A DNA stretch of 61,357 nucleotides from Phycisphaerales bacterium. Lineage in GTDB: Bacteria > Planctomycetota > Phycisphaerae > Phycisphaerales > SM1A02. Of this stretch, positions 17,746 through 26,274 are shown in pieces (the stretch's first letter is position 1; each line of letters opens with the position of its first letter). Position numbers and translations under genes: made by a program. Where the stretch lies: assembly GCA_014238785.1 (NCBI GenBank), contig JABAAL010000030.1, forward strand, positions 1 through 61,357. Reading direction: 5' to 3'. The notes under the pieces are model-generated. The model was not told the DNA's origin. It did no database searches and saw only the letters and a list, made by a program, of their open reading frames with translations.

Positions 17746-18663
17746 TTAATCGTACAAGAATGAATCACAACCACCCGCTTTGAGGTTGTCGTTAACTTCA
17801 TCCTTTTTAACATGAGTGAGCACAATGTCGGCACCTTGGCCAAGACCATCGCCGTATGCGGCGTCAGGGAACTGTTCAGGAGCTTCTTCAAAGATATTGT
17901 CGGCTACAGAATTGCCAGATGGATTCAAGTACGTTGAACTCATTGGGTACATGGTATCTAGGATACTAATGTGGCCATCACCGAAAGCGAGAACCCCTTT
18001 CCAATCCTTGTCATTACCATGAAGGAGGTAACTGTTGGAATATGCGTTGCTTGTTAGCTCGTAATCTCCATCTTCAGGACCACGGTTACCAATGAGTGCA
18101 AAACCAGTTGGGTTGTGTGAACTTACGCCCCAGTTTTGATCTTTGCGTTTACCTGTGATTGGGATGACACCGTAACTGTTGTTGCAGTTGCCCTCAAGGT
18201 CATTGGCAAACAAATCATCCCAGAATGTCCATCCACTATCAGAGGCATCGTATATGTCGTAGTCATACTCCGTCATAACAGCAATGTAAGGACTTTGCTC
18301 AGTCGGAGCAATGAGAGCCTCTGGAGTGAACAAACTTTCCATAATGCACATCGAGAGCATTGATGCGTGGTCGTTCCGTTCCAGGTCTTCGGGGCCACGG
18401 CCCTTTACACGTTCCCCAATTGAGTCATCTACAAGTCTTGCTTGCAGTCCAGGAATTGGGTACTTGCCATTATGGGAGGGTGCCCAGAATGAAAAACCTC
18501 CATAAATAGACTTGACTTGCGAGGAATCTTTAGTCAGCATGGCCTCCGCTTTTGCTCTGCCTAGGGCTGGCATGAGGATGCTCAGCAACAGTGCAATAAT
18601 CGACATTACGACAAGTAACTCGATAAGCGTAAAGCCCGTTTTTTGTTGTTTAATATGTTTCAT
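17746..18663 (-). CDS. Prepilin-like (type II pseudopilin) protein
   Basis: 305 residues from the ATG at 18663. The class III leader MKHIKQQKTG is followed by FTLIELLVVMSIIALLLSIL, the prepilin peptidase site and hydrophobic helix. A C-terminal block HNGKYPIPG ... VLAFGDGHISILD resembles the DG-containing end of planctomycete pilin-like secreted proteins. The protein would be processed after the glycine and exported. It lies just downstream of a related gene; no assembly ATPase or platform gene is in the window, so its machine is encoded elsewhere. Confidence 0.82.
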   Translation of the reverse strand: MKHIKQQKTGFTLIELLVVMSIIALLLSILMPALGRAKAEAMLTKDSSQVKSIYGGFSFWAPSHNGKYPIPGLQARLVDDSIGERVKGRGPEDLERNDHASMLSMCIMESLFTPEALIAPTEQSPYIAVMTEYDYDIYDASDSGWTFWDDLFANDLEGNCNNSYGVIPITGKRKDQNWGVSSHNPTGFALIGNRGPEDGDYELTSNAYSNSYLLHGNDKDWKGVLAFGDGHISILDTMYPMSSTYLNPSGNSVADNIFEEAPEQFPDAAYGDGLGQGADIVLTHVKKDEVNDNLKAGGCDSFLYD

Positions 18664-18715
18664 AAAATAATAATCCATTTAGTTGTAGTAGTGAAAAAAT
18701 ATTCACAATGAGTAG

Positions 18716-19753
18716 TTACGGCACGCTGTCCCAATAGCACTCGGCATCGGTTTTTGTTGATTTCACACTAAGTACCATCCAAGTATCTCCAGAAGGGCCA
18801 CCAGCATGAGCGTCATCTGCTGGCTCGTCATTATCATAATCCGTGAATTCGGCATCAAAGGAATTGTCAAGAATCGGGATCAAGTCATCACTTGGCGTGT
18901 AATCCACTTTGTCAAACCACATGGATTTCGCAAAATGAGTAGAACCATCTGCGCTCGTGTAGATACCTTCCCATTGACTTGTTGCACCATATAAAAGTAG
19001 TGTTGGGGATTCATTGTAGTCTTCTGCATTACCCGTTCCACCACCTTGCCCGCTGCCATTTTCGCCCATTTCGGGCCCACGGCTCGAGAGGATGATGGTG
19101 TGGTTGTCACCATTTGTCCATCGATTTGCTCTCTTGCCACAGATGGCGAGGTTCGCATACGACGTATGGCAGACATCTTGCCGCGCGCTCTGGTTGTCTC
19201 CTTCATCTGCAGCAATGCCAGCACCAGAAATATCACCGGAAAAGTTAAGATCCCAGTAGACATCGTCGCCGGGGCTGACGGCATTGTAATCATAAGGTGT
19301 TTCGTCAGGATTTGCCCCTGAGTCACCTTTTGCTGCAACCATAGGATTGTTTTCATTGGCGCTGATAAGTATGCTTGGCTCATAAAAACGTTGACCAATC
19401 ATTGCGGAGTGAAGCCAACCACTGATATTGGCTGTGTAATCCTCAGGTCCCTTCCCCTGAAGATGCAAGTTATTACCTGCTGGACCGGTGTAACTGGCTC
19501 CAAAAGCGTTTCCTGCAACATTGACAGCAGCGCGGTTGATGATGCCTGGCTTAGGGAAGGATTTGCTTTTATCTGATTCAGCGAAGATTGAGTAGGTGCT
19601 GGCAACACCTTTAAGTTGCCCTTGATCTTTTCGGACCCGGGCATTGCCAAGTGCTTTTGCAAGTGCGGGTAATAATAGACCCATCAATAGTGCAATAATT
19701 GCGATAACGACGAGTAGTTCGATGAGGGTAAAACCTCGTTTGTTGTGTTTCAT
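18716..19753 (-). CDS. Prepilin-like (type II pseudopilin) protein
   Basis: 345 residues from the ATG at 19753, picked because it gives the leader MKHNKRG and then FTLIELLVVIAIIALLMGLL. The frame stays open upstream to 19888 without a leader. The body is rich in Gly, Asn, Asp and Ser, as in secreted or surface pilin-like proteins of planctomycetes. It is separated by 52 bases from the second pseudopilin gene and shares its N-terminal architecture. Function beyond a secretion or pilus-like subunit is unknown. Confidence 0.8.
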   Translation of the reverse strand: MKHNKRGFTLIELLVVIAIIALLMGLLLPALAKALGNARVRKDQGQLKGVASTYSIFAESDKSKSFPKPGIINRAAVNVAGNAFGASYTGPAGNNLHLQGKGPEDYTANISGWLHSAMIGQRFYEPSILISANENNPMVAAKGDSGANPDETPYDYNAVSPGDDVYWDLNFSGDISGAGIAADEGDNQSARQDVCHTSYANLAICGKRANRWTNGDNHTIILSSRGPEMGENGSGQGGGTGNAEDYNESPTLLLYGATSQWEGIYTSADGSTHFAKSMWFDKVDYTPSDDLIPILDNSFDAEFTDYDNDEPADDAHAGGPSGDTWMVLSVKSTKTDAECYWDSVP

Positions 19754-20228
19754 AATTGAGTAATTTCCATTCATAAAAACATGTATGAGAACATTTTGTG
19801 ATGGCAACTCTTGGTACAAAGATCGCTGTTTGTTTGATGGACTTCCCTGACCGAATGTCATCACAAACGTAAACCATTGCACCGACAAGAAGCCGATGAA
19901 AACTGACGAGCTCGTGTAGTCTCATTGCTACGGTAACTCGTGGCGGCCTTCATCAATTTATAGTTACTAAATGACCAGGTCGCCGCACATGCCAACCACA
20001 CCAACAAGGTGCTTAGGCGTCGAGATGTCGACCAGTGCGGCGGATAATGTGCTCTGCGAAGAGCAATAAGAGCGGTCAACTGAATCGCAAAATAAAGTTG
20101 CCACGCCGGTCAGAATCCCCCAGAATACATATATCCATACATCTTTGGAGGGCAAAGGGTTCCGGTCAAGTGTAATTTTTGTGTTTTCTTGGAAGAAAAG
20201 TTGCTTCGTCCTATAATAATGGCCATTG
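19754..20228. other. Gene-free region between ridA and the pseudopilin genes
   Basis: About 475 bases with no convincing reading frame. It must hold the pseudopilin promoter (minus strand), but I could not pin one down. Structures seen are ACGAGCTCGT (a 10-bp palindrome near 19908), GTCGA-gatg-TCGAC near 20018, and GCTCT-gcga-AGAGC near 20050. A 7-2-7 palindrome TTTTCTTGGAAGAAAA lies at 20184-20199. None matches a known RNA family that I recognise. Confidence 0.4.
20189..20217 (+). promoter_or_regulatory. Sigma-70-like promoter facing into ridA antisense
   Basis: Plus strand: TTGGAA (20189-20194), 17 bases, TATAAT (20212-20217). The -10 is perfect, the spacing ideal and the -35 matches 4 of 6. 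Downstream on this strand lies only the antisense of ridA, then fsa 530 bases on. It could drive an antisense RNA or a long fsa leader, or be chance. Confidence 0.35.
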
Positions 20229-20687
20229 CTAACGAATGGCAAATACTGCTTCAACTTCTACTGTCGCCCCAAGTGGGAGTCCAATCGACCCCATCGCGAC
20301 TCTGGTATGCGCTCCGGCGTCACCAAAAATACCCACCATTAGATCACTAACACCATTTGCAATAGTGGAGTGACCTTCAAACCCAATGTCCGAGGCAATG
20401 TACACCCGCAATTGAAGGACGCCTTTGATTTTTTCTACACCACCAATCGCTGCGCCAGCGGCTGCAATTGCATTAAGTCCGCACAACTGCGCAGCTTCTA
20501 TCGCTGCCTCGACAGATTGTGTACTTGGAACAGAGCCCTTGAAAAGAAGTTCCCCATTGCGCATGGGAATTTGACCGCTTGTTCGGATTTGATTTCCAAC
20601 TTGGATTGCAGAAATATAGTTCGCAACAGGCGTTGGTGCATCTGGGAGCACTAAGCCAAGTTTTTCGAATCTTGCTTGAATTGTCAT
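20229..20687 (-). CDS. RidA/YjgF-family protein
   Basis: 152 residues from the ATG at 20687. Family members hydrolyse reactive enamine/imine intermediates. Recognisable blocks are ANYISAIQVGNQIRTSGQIP, CGLNAIAAAGAAIGGVEKIK and LPLGATVEVEAVFAIR. The slightly long form with GLVLPDAPTPVANY matches the RidA subgroup of about 150 residues rather than the archetype of 130 residues, so deaminase activity is not certain. An alternative start at 20699 exists. Divergent from fsa. Confidence 0.86.
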   Translation of the reverse strand: MTIQARFEKLGLVLPDAPTPVANYISAIQVGNQIRTSGQIPMRNGELLFKGSVPSTQSVEAAIEAAQLCGLNAIAAAGAAIGGVEKIKGVLQLRVYIASDIGFEGHSTIANGVSDLMVGIFGDAGAHTRVAMGSIGLPLGATVEVEAVFAIR

Positions 20688-20712
20688 GATTTCTATCATA
20701 CATCGCAGAGTT

Positions 20713-20735
20713 CCTATGGGGTCAGACCCCATAGG
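20713..20735. repeat. Perfect 11-bp inverted repeat containing GGGGTCAGACCCC
   Basis: Arms at 20713-20723 and 20725-20735 are perfectly complementary around a single A; the core is TGGGGTCAGACCCCA. It lies between the divergent starts of ridA (20687) and fsa (20750). The GGGGTCAGACCCC core is widespread in bacterial intergenic DNA and resembles REP-type palindromes moved by RAYT (Y1) transposases. It could also act as an operator for both genes. No transposase is nearby. Confidence 0.6.
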
Positions 20736-20749
20736 GTATCATTCCGAAT

Positions 20750-21409
20750 ATGGAACTATATATTGATACAGCGAATATTGAAGAGATCAGAGAGGCCGCT
20801 GCCCTTGGCGTTCTTGATGGCGTGACAACGAATCCAAGTTTAATAGCAAAAGAAGGCGTTGATTTTCATGATCGGATGTCGGAAATTTGCGGATTAGTTG
20901 CAGGACCCGTCAGCGGCGAGGTTGTTTCGATGGAACACGATGGAATGATTGAAGAGGCAAATGCACTCTTGGAGATTGCAGACAACATAGTCATCAAGTT
21001 GCCGTGCACCGTCGATGGATTAAAAGCGTGCAAGACGCTTTCAGATCGCGGCGTTCGAGTGAACATGACGCTCTGTTTCCAGCCGTTGCAAGCAATGATG
21101 GTTGCAAAAGCAGGTGCGTTTTTAGTGAGTCCATTCCTTGGCCGTATCGATGATATAGGTGGAGATGGAATGGAGTTGATTCAACAGATTCGTACTATCT
21201 ATGACAACTATGGGTATACGACAAAAATACTTTCTGCATCCATTCGTCACCCGCTACACCTTGTTCAGTGCGCACTCGTTGGTTCTGATGTTGCAACGGT
21301 TCCATTTAAAGTAATCAAGCAAATGATGAATCACCCATTAACAGACAAAGGCCTCGCTGGATTTCTTGCAGATTGGAATGCAAGAAAACAAACGGAGTGT
21401 TGTCCCTAA
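20750..21409 (+). CDS. fsa: Transaldolase-like / fructose-6-phosphate aldolase
   Basis: 219 residues, the short TalC/FSA form. Begins MELYIDTANIEEIREAAALG and GVTTNPSLIAKEG. The Schiff-base lysine is in NIVIKLPCTVDGLKA, and later blocks VNMTLCFQPLQAMMVAKAGA and VSPFLGRIDD are typical. Whether it is a true transaldolase (pentose phosphate pathway) or an aldolase cannot be told from sequence alone. It ends 6 bases from the convergent kinase gene. Confidence 0.9.
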   Translation: MELYIDTANIEEIREAAALGVLDGVTTNPSLIAKEGVDFHDRMSEICGLVAGPVSGEVVSMEHDGMIEEANALLEIADNIVIKLPCTVDGLKACKTLSDRGVRVNMTLCFQPLQAMMVAKAGAFLVSPFLGRIDDIGGDGMELIQQIRTIYDNYGYTTKILSASIRHPLHLVQCALVGSDVATVPFKVIKQMMNHPLTDKGLAGFLADWNARKQTECCP

Positions 21410-21415
21410 TTGTTT

Positions 21416-22705
21416 CTAAAGAAGAAGCAGCAATAAAACTAGAATTAGATTAATAACTACGCTCGCGATTAGAAGCGGAAGCACCATTCCAAATAGTGGA
21501 TTATTGTCGTTCTTTTGAGCAGTAGATTGTTCTGCGGGTGTGCCTTTTGCAACTTCGGCGAGCTTCGCGAAGTCGAGTGCAGGTTGCGCATATTGCGGCG
21601 AATTTCCTGCAGCAACTGCGTCGAGATCCTCAATTAAATCGGAGGCATTTTGATACCGTTGGGATACTTCTTTAGCCATCATCATCTCTACGATTTGCGA
21701 AAAGCCTGGAGAAAGTGAAGTATTGATGTGGTCTGGTGGCACAAGATCTTGTTTCAAGTGACGATGCATAACATCGGATGGATTTTTCCCCGAGAACGGG
21801 ACCTTCCCCGTCACCATGTGATACAGCGTTGCTCCGAGACCATAAATGTCTGCAGAAGGAGTAATGTTTTTCTTTCCTCGAATTTGCTCGGGGCTAATAT
21901 AGTACGGAGTCCCATACGCTCGGCCAGCTTCCGCTTCAGCAGCAACTTGATCATCCAGCGCACGCGCAAGCCCAAGGTCAGCAAGTTTGACGTCGCCGTT
22001 TTTTGCAATCATAATATTTTTTGGTTTGATATCGCGGTGAATAAAACCAACTTTGTGCGCGTGTTTTAGGGCAAGCGCTACTTGTCGAATAATTGGTATC
22101 GCTTCTTTTTCAGAGTGTTTCTTTTTCTCAACTATTTGTTCGTAGACCGTATCGCCATCAACGTATTCCATAACGAAATAGTGATATTCGCCTGACTGCC
22201 CCACGTCGTATGCTTGGACAATATTTGCATCATTTAATTTTGCAGCGGCGCGACCTTCTTTGTAAAAACGTTCAAGGAATTCCTTGTTTTCAGAAAACTT
22301 CTTTGGAAGAACTTTAATTGCAACAGGGCGATCTAAGCTTTCTTGTTGTGCAAGAAAAACAGTTGCCATTGCGCCGGAACCGAGTTTACGAATAATTCGG
22401 TAGCCCTGAATTCTTTGCGTTGATTTACGAGTATCGAAATCAATTTGAAGGCGATCAAGTTGTCGTCTCGTTAGAAATTGATGATTGACTAAAATGTCTG
22501 CGAGCGTGTGCCCAGTCGCGTTGCCTTTGGAGTCTTGGAGCAAACTAGAACATTCGCTCAACTCCTCTTGCGTGACAAATCCATTATCAACAACTAATTT
22601 CCCAAGAATGGTTTCGAAGCCAAATGTTGAAGCGCCGGGTGAACCAGCACGGTCAGTATTGCTGGGCGTATCGGTTTCAGTATTGTTTGTCGATTCGTCG
22701 GTCAT
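21416..22705 (-). CDS. Membrane-anchored Ser/Thr protein kinase
   Basis: 429 residues. An N-terminal module (residues 34-88, GKLVVDNGFVTQEELSEC and ILVNHQFLTRRQLDRL) resembles the N-terminal repeat of type II secretion ATPases, common in planctomycete kinases. The Hanks kinase domain spans about 102-370: GSGAMATVFLAQ loop, K131, HRDIKPKN (223-230), DLG (243-245, usually DFG) and GTPYYISPEQI. One C-terminal membrane helix (about 404-428) is leucine-rich with no domain beyond it, so the kinase faces the cytoplasm. Targets unknown. Confidence 0.92.
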   Translation of the reverse strand: MTDESTNNTETDTPSNTDRAGSPGASTFGFETILGKLVVDNGFVTQEELSECSSLLQDSKGNATGHTLADILVNHQFLTRRQLDRLQIDFDTRKSTQRIQGYRIIRKLGSGAMATVFLAQQESLDRPVAIKVLPKKFSENKEFLERFYKEGRAAAKLNDANIVQAYDVGQSGEYHYFVMEYVDGDTVYEQIVEKKKHSEKEAIPIIRQVALALKHAHKVGFIHRDIKPKNIMIAKNGDVKLADLGLARALDDQVAAEAEAGRAYGTPYYISPEQIRGKKNITPSADIYGLGATLYHMVTGKVPFSGKNPSDVMHRHLKQDLVPPDHINTSLSPGFSQIVEMMMAKEVSQRYQNASDLIEDLDAVAAGNSPQYAQPALDFAKLAEVAKGTPAEQSTAQKNDNNPLFGMVLPLLIASVVINLILVLLLLLL

Positions 22706-22815
22706 AGTAAGTTAGGCTTCATGTTGAACTATTGATTGTAAAACGTGCTATGTCAAGTGAATGTTCAAATGATTCAAGCTATTGAACCATAAGTTGGTCG
22801 TAAACGATACCGAGA

Positions 22816-23430
22816 TTGGTGATAAAAAGCCGAAAACACATCGTGAGCACATGGAATCGACCAATTCTATTAGCGAGTTCTTCTCCAAGGAGAGCGCAAT
22901 TGCTAACAGAATATGGAGTTGAGGCACTCTTGGCTCCGCCTACCATTGATGATGGCAAATTTATATGTGGTTCGATTGAAGTCGAAGAGTGGGTGCAGAC
23001 CCTTGCAGTTTTGAAGGCGAAGAACGTGCAAGAAACACGTAAAGAAAAAAGAGGAACCATCATTGCAGCAGACACAGTTTGCGTTGTTGATGCAGAAATT
23101 CTTGGACAACCTAGCGATGTGCGCGAAGCAGAACAAATGATTCAATCTATGACAAATAGATCCCACGAGGTATTTACCGGTTGGTGTTTACTGTGCTTGG
23201 AGGAATTGAGGTTGAAGGTAAGCGTGGAAGTAGCAACAATTACTATAGGCACCATTTCTGTTGATGAAATTAAAAGATATATCGAATCGGGACTGTGGAG
23301 AGGAAAAGCGGGCGGTTACAATTTGTCAGAACGTATTACTTCAGGTTGGCCCATTGTGTGCGATGGTGATCCTACCGCTGTGATGGGATTGCCCATGGTA
23401 CGATTGTCCAAGGAGCTAGAAATAAAGTAA
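22816..23430 (+). CDS. maf: Maf family nucleotide pyrophosphatase
   Basis: About 204 residues from the TTG at 22816, or 195 from the GTG at 22843; no clear ribosome site supports either. Maf proteins hydrolyse non-canonical NTPs. Motifs are LASSSPRRAQLL, TIIAADTVCVVD (the ADT motif), SHEVFTGW and GKAGGYNLSERI, with a C-terminal GDPTAVMGLPM. The GGYNLSER and GDPTAVMGLP forms differ from the GAYAIQG and GDYSNVVGLP of E. coli, so substrate preference may differ. It heads a plus-strand run maf-lpxK-pepP. Confidence 0.85.
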   Translation: MVIKSRKHIVSTWNRPILLASSSPRRAQLLTEYGVEALLAPPTIDDGKFICGSIEVEEWVQTLAVLKAKNVQETRKEKRGTIIAADTVCVVDAEILGQPSDVREAEQMIQSMTNRSHEVFTGWCLLCLEELRLKVSVEVATITIGTISVDEIKRYIESGLWRGKAGGYNLSERITSGWPIVCDGDPTAVMGLPMVRLSKELEIK

Positions 23431-23435
23431 GTAAC

Positions 23436-24446
23436 ATGCGTACACCTCTTCCAAGTTATCTTGATTTTTTTGCGATTCCAGCCTCTTGGTTGTACGGAAA
23501 AATTGTTCGTATTCGCAACAAGCACTATGACAACAAAAAAAATGTGAAGAAAGTTCCGCTGCCCGTCATTTCAGTGGGCAACTTGACCGTTGGCGGTACT
23601 GGTAAAACGCCTTTGGTAACATGGATTGTTCGGTTTCTTCGCGAGCAAGGACACAACCCCGCAATTGTTATGCGAGGGTACGCCGCGGTTGACCCAGAGT
23701 TTGCGGATGAGGCAGTTGAGTACAGGGAAAATATTGAGAATGTTGACATTATTATTGGGGGCGATCGATTCGCGCACATAGATGCGTATATAAAAGGAGG
23801 CGGCAAGGCAGATTGCCTTGTCATGGACGATGGCTTTCAGCATCGTAAACTTCATCGTGATCTTGATATTGTTGTACTGGATTTTTTGCGAGATACATTT
23901 GACCAAAAAATGTTGCCATCCGGTTGGCTTCGAGAACCTATTGATGGCTTGAAACGAGCTGGCGCGGTTGTTGTAAGTCATGCACAGCAATCGGAGCCTG
24001 AACTTGCGAAGAAAGTACATGCTGCTTCTGGGGAGAATCCAATCGCATGGACAGCGCACCACTGGACGGTGTTGCAATTGCACACAAAAGAAGGTGACCG
24101 AGAAGAAACGCTTGGCTGGTTAACGGGTAAAACAGTTGCAGTTCGTCTTGGGATTGGTACACCTCAACCAGTCATAGAAGCCCTCGTTCGCTTGGGTACG
24201 AAAATCACACAACAATTGCCCGCAGAAGATCACCAACCGTTTTCTCAACACGAATTGAAAACGCTCACGGAAATTTCTAGCGATGTTGATGCAATTGTGA
24301 TGACTCAAAAAGACTGGGTGAAAGCAAGAGATGTTCTTGATGTCGAAAAATTTCAGTGCCCAGTGGTTATCCCCAAACTCATGCTGGAAGTAATTGAGGG
24401 CGGAAAAGACTTAGAAGCACGTCTTTTGTCAGTATTCAATATATGA
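23436..24446 (+). CDS. lpxK: Tetraacyldisaccharide 4'-kinase LpxK
   Basis: 336 residues. Adds the 4'-phosphate to the lipid A disaccharide at the inner membrane. The P-loop is in SVGNLTVGGTGKTPLV; MRGYAAVDPEFADEA, CLVMDDGFQHRKLHRDLDIV and LPSGWLREP are conserved LpxK blocks. The N-terminal hydrophobic stretch (YLDFFAIPASWLYG) anchors it. It starts 6 bases after maf and ends 7 bases before pepP. Its presence implies that the organism makes lipid A. Confidence 0.94.
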   Translation: MRTPLPSYLDFFAIPASWLYGKIVRIRNKHYDNKKNVKKVPLPVISVGNLTVGGTGKTPLVTWIVRFLREQGHNPAIVMRGYAAVDPEFADEAVEYRENIENVDIIIGGDRFAHIDAYIKGGGKADCLVMDDGFQHRKLHRDLDIVVLDFLRDTFDQKMLPSGWLREPIDGLKRAGAVVVSHAQQSEPELAKKVHAASGENPIAWTAHHWTVLQLHTKEGDREETLGWLTGKTVAVRLGIGTPQPVIEALVRLGTKITQQLPAEDHQPFSQHELKTLTEISSDVDAIVMTQKDWVKARDVLDVEKFQCPVVIPKLMLEVIEGGKDLEARLLSVFNI

Positions 24447-24453
24447 TGGCAGC

Positions 24454-25659
24454 ATGATTAAGCAAAAAGAATATGCAGCGAGAAGGGCCAAGGTTCTTAA
24501 AACCCTTAATGGAGCGGCAGGGCTTGTATTTGCAGGTGATGCCGATGGGCATCTTGAAAGTGCGTGGAGACCGAATTCGCAATTTGAATATTTGACAGGC
24601 ATCACAAATGAATCGGGTGCAGTAGTTCTATTTGACCCAGCGCACAAGGTGGCCTCGCGTCGAGAGATACTTTTTTTACGTTCACGAGACCCAGAGAAGG
24701 AGCAATGGGACGGATTACGAAAATCCATCGGAAGTAAGCTTCGAGAAGAAACAGGGTTCGCAACTACTATGAGAACGCCGTCGCTGCCAATGGTGCTAAG
24801 TGCAATCGCACAGAGGTCAAAAAAATTCGCAACACTGATGCCCATCGCTTCAGTTGGTCAAGAAGTCTCGCGCGATCTTGCCATGTGGAAAGAAGTTGCT
24901 TCTCTGACAACTGGGTGTGAAATTGTCGATTGCACCCAAGTTATTCCAAGGCACAGAAGCGTGAAGTCGTCTGCGGAAATTAAAATAATTCAAGAGGCCG
25001 TGAATATGACGGCTGCTGGTTTTGCAGCAGCGTTTACGTTTGTTTCGGCGGGAGTAAATGAATACAAGGTGCAAGCAACACTTGAGCATGGTTACGCAAT
25101 GGCGGGCGGTCGAGGTAGTGCGTTTCCACCTATTGTCGGCGGCGGATTAAACAGCACGGTGTTGCATTACAAAGAAAACGATCAAGATCTCGTTGGCGGA
25201 GATTTGGTGTGTATAGATTCGGGTGCATTTTATGCTGGATATGGAGCAGATATTTCGCGAACTGTGCCAGTTTCAGGCAAATTTTCAAAACGACAGAAAG
25301 AAATATATGAAATTGTTCTTGCTGCGGAAGAAGCAGCAATTCGCTGCGTAAAACCAGGCATCACGCTTGCTGAACTCGATGCTGTCGCTAGAAGAATCAT
25401 CACTAAGGCAGGGTATGGTGATTATTTCATTCACAGTATTGGCCACCACCTTGGTTTAGAAACGCACGATAGTTGTGGAGTAGATGCTCCATTGAAGAGT
25501 GGCGCCGTGATTACTATCGAGCCCGGAATCTATTTGCCCGAAGAATCGTTAGGTGTCCGAATCGAAGATGACATTGTCGTTACTGCGAAGGGGTATAAAA
25601 ACCTTTCTAAACATATTCCCAAAACAGTTACACAAATCGAAAAAGCGATGCGAGCGTAA
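24454..25659 (+). CDS. pepP: Xaa-Pro aminopeptidase (M24B)
   Basis: 401 residues. Releases N-terminal residues preceding proline, using two metal ions. The N-terminal creatinase-like domain (residues 1-165) contains SQFEYLTGITNESGAV. In the catalytic pita-bread domain, the metal ligands lie in VCIDSGAFYAGYGADISRT (two Asp), IHSIGHHLGLETHD (His), TIEPGIYLPEE (Glu) and RIEDDIVVT (Glu). Last but one gene of the maf-lpxK run. Confidence 0.93.
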   Translation: MIKQKEYAARRAKVLKTLNGAAGLVFAGDADGHLESAWRPNSQFEYLTGITNESGAVVLFDPAHKVASRREILFLRSRDPEKEQWDGLRKSIGSKLREETGFATTMRTPSLPMVLSAIAQRSKKFATLMPIASVGQEVSRDLAMWKEVASLTTGCEIVDCTQVIPRHRSVKSSAEIKIIQEAVNMTAAGFAAAFTFVSAGVNEYKVQATLEHGYAMAGGRGSAFPPIVGGGLNSTVLHYKENDQDLVGGDLVCIDSGAFYAGYGADISRTVPVSGKFSKRQKEIYEIVLAAEEAAIRCVKPGITLAELDAVARRIITKAGYGDYFIHSIGHHLGLETHDSCGVDAPLKSGAVITIEPGIYLPEESLGVRIEDDIVVTAKGYKNLSKHIPKTVTQIEKAMRA

Positions 25660-25662
25660 TCA

Positions 25663-26274
25663 GTGGAATCGATTGACGAACAACAAGCGATGGATTCTGC
25701 TTGGGCTTTCTTGCGAAGCAATACAACTGCAACAGTTAGTTTCGGTGAATACACGCATGATGTGTCCTACATTATTTGCCCAACTGGCGAATTGGTTATT
25801 CCTGCAATGGTGGCAATGTTGCAACCTTGCGACACAATCATGTTCGTGCCAGAGTACTCCAATGACTGCATGGAGATGCATGTATCTCTTCGACAGTTTT
25901 TTGATACTGGGGAAGACGGTTTGCTTGCAGATAGATGGAATGTGTACCACGGCGAATCGCCCGATGTGCAGTGGGCGCTGGTTGACATTGACGCCGCACG
26001 GTTTCACGAGATGTTTATTGATGGCGAAGGATTGTGCAGAGCAAATTCCCTTTCAGAACTAGAATCCGATATTTGCAAAGAGCTAAACGCAAATTTCACT
26101 GACGTGATTCGAACCGTTTGCCTTGCAAAGACAAACGTCGATGTGACCGAACCGGTCGTTGTTGGAGTTGACCCGTTAGGCTTTGATGTTCGTGCACATT
26201 TTGGAATAGTTCGAGTTCCATCTGAAACCCCCTTTACTTCACCGGACGATATTTACGCACTCTTTTCAACGTGA
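25663..26274 (+). CDS. HugZ-like / DUF2470 split-barrel protein
   Basis: 203 residues starting at GTG 25663, three bases after pepP. The C-terminal block GVDPLGFDVRAHFGIVRVPS with TSPDDIYALFS matches the DUF2470 pattern found at the end of HugZ-type heme-degrading, FMN-binding split-barrel proteins. The N-terminal half is weakly reminiscent of a PNPOx-like barrel, but I see no clear cofactor residues. Heme or flavin binding is therefore only a suggestion. Its last 9 bases overlap the convergent aroDE gene. Confidence 0.6.
   Translation: MESIDEQQAMDSAWAFLRSNTTATVSFGEYTHDVSYIICPTGELVIPAMVAMLQPCDTIMFVPEYSNDCMEMHVSLRQFFDTGEDGLLADRWNVYHGESPDVQWALVDIDAARFHEMFIDGEGLCRANSLSELESDICKELNANFTDVIRTVCLAKTNVDVTEPVVVGVDPLGFDVRAHFGIVRVPSETPFTSPDDIYALFST

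Noticed and set aside
18691..18706. GTGAA/TTCAC hairpin as terminator between the two pseudopilin genes
   Set aside because: Only a 5-bp stem, mostly A/T, and no T-run after it on the minus strand.
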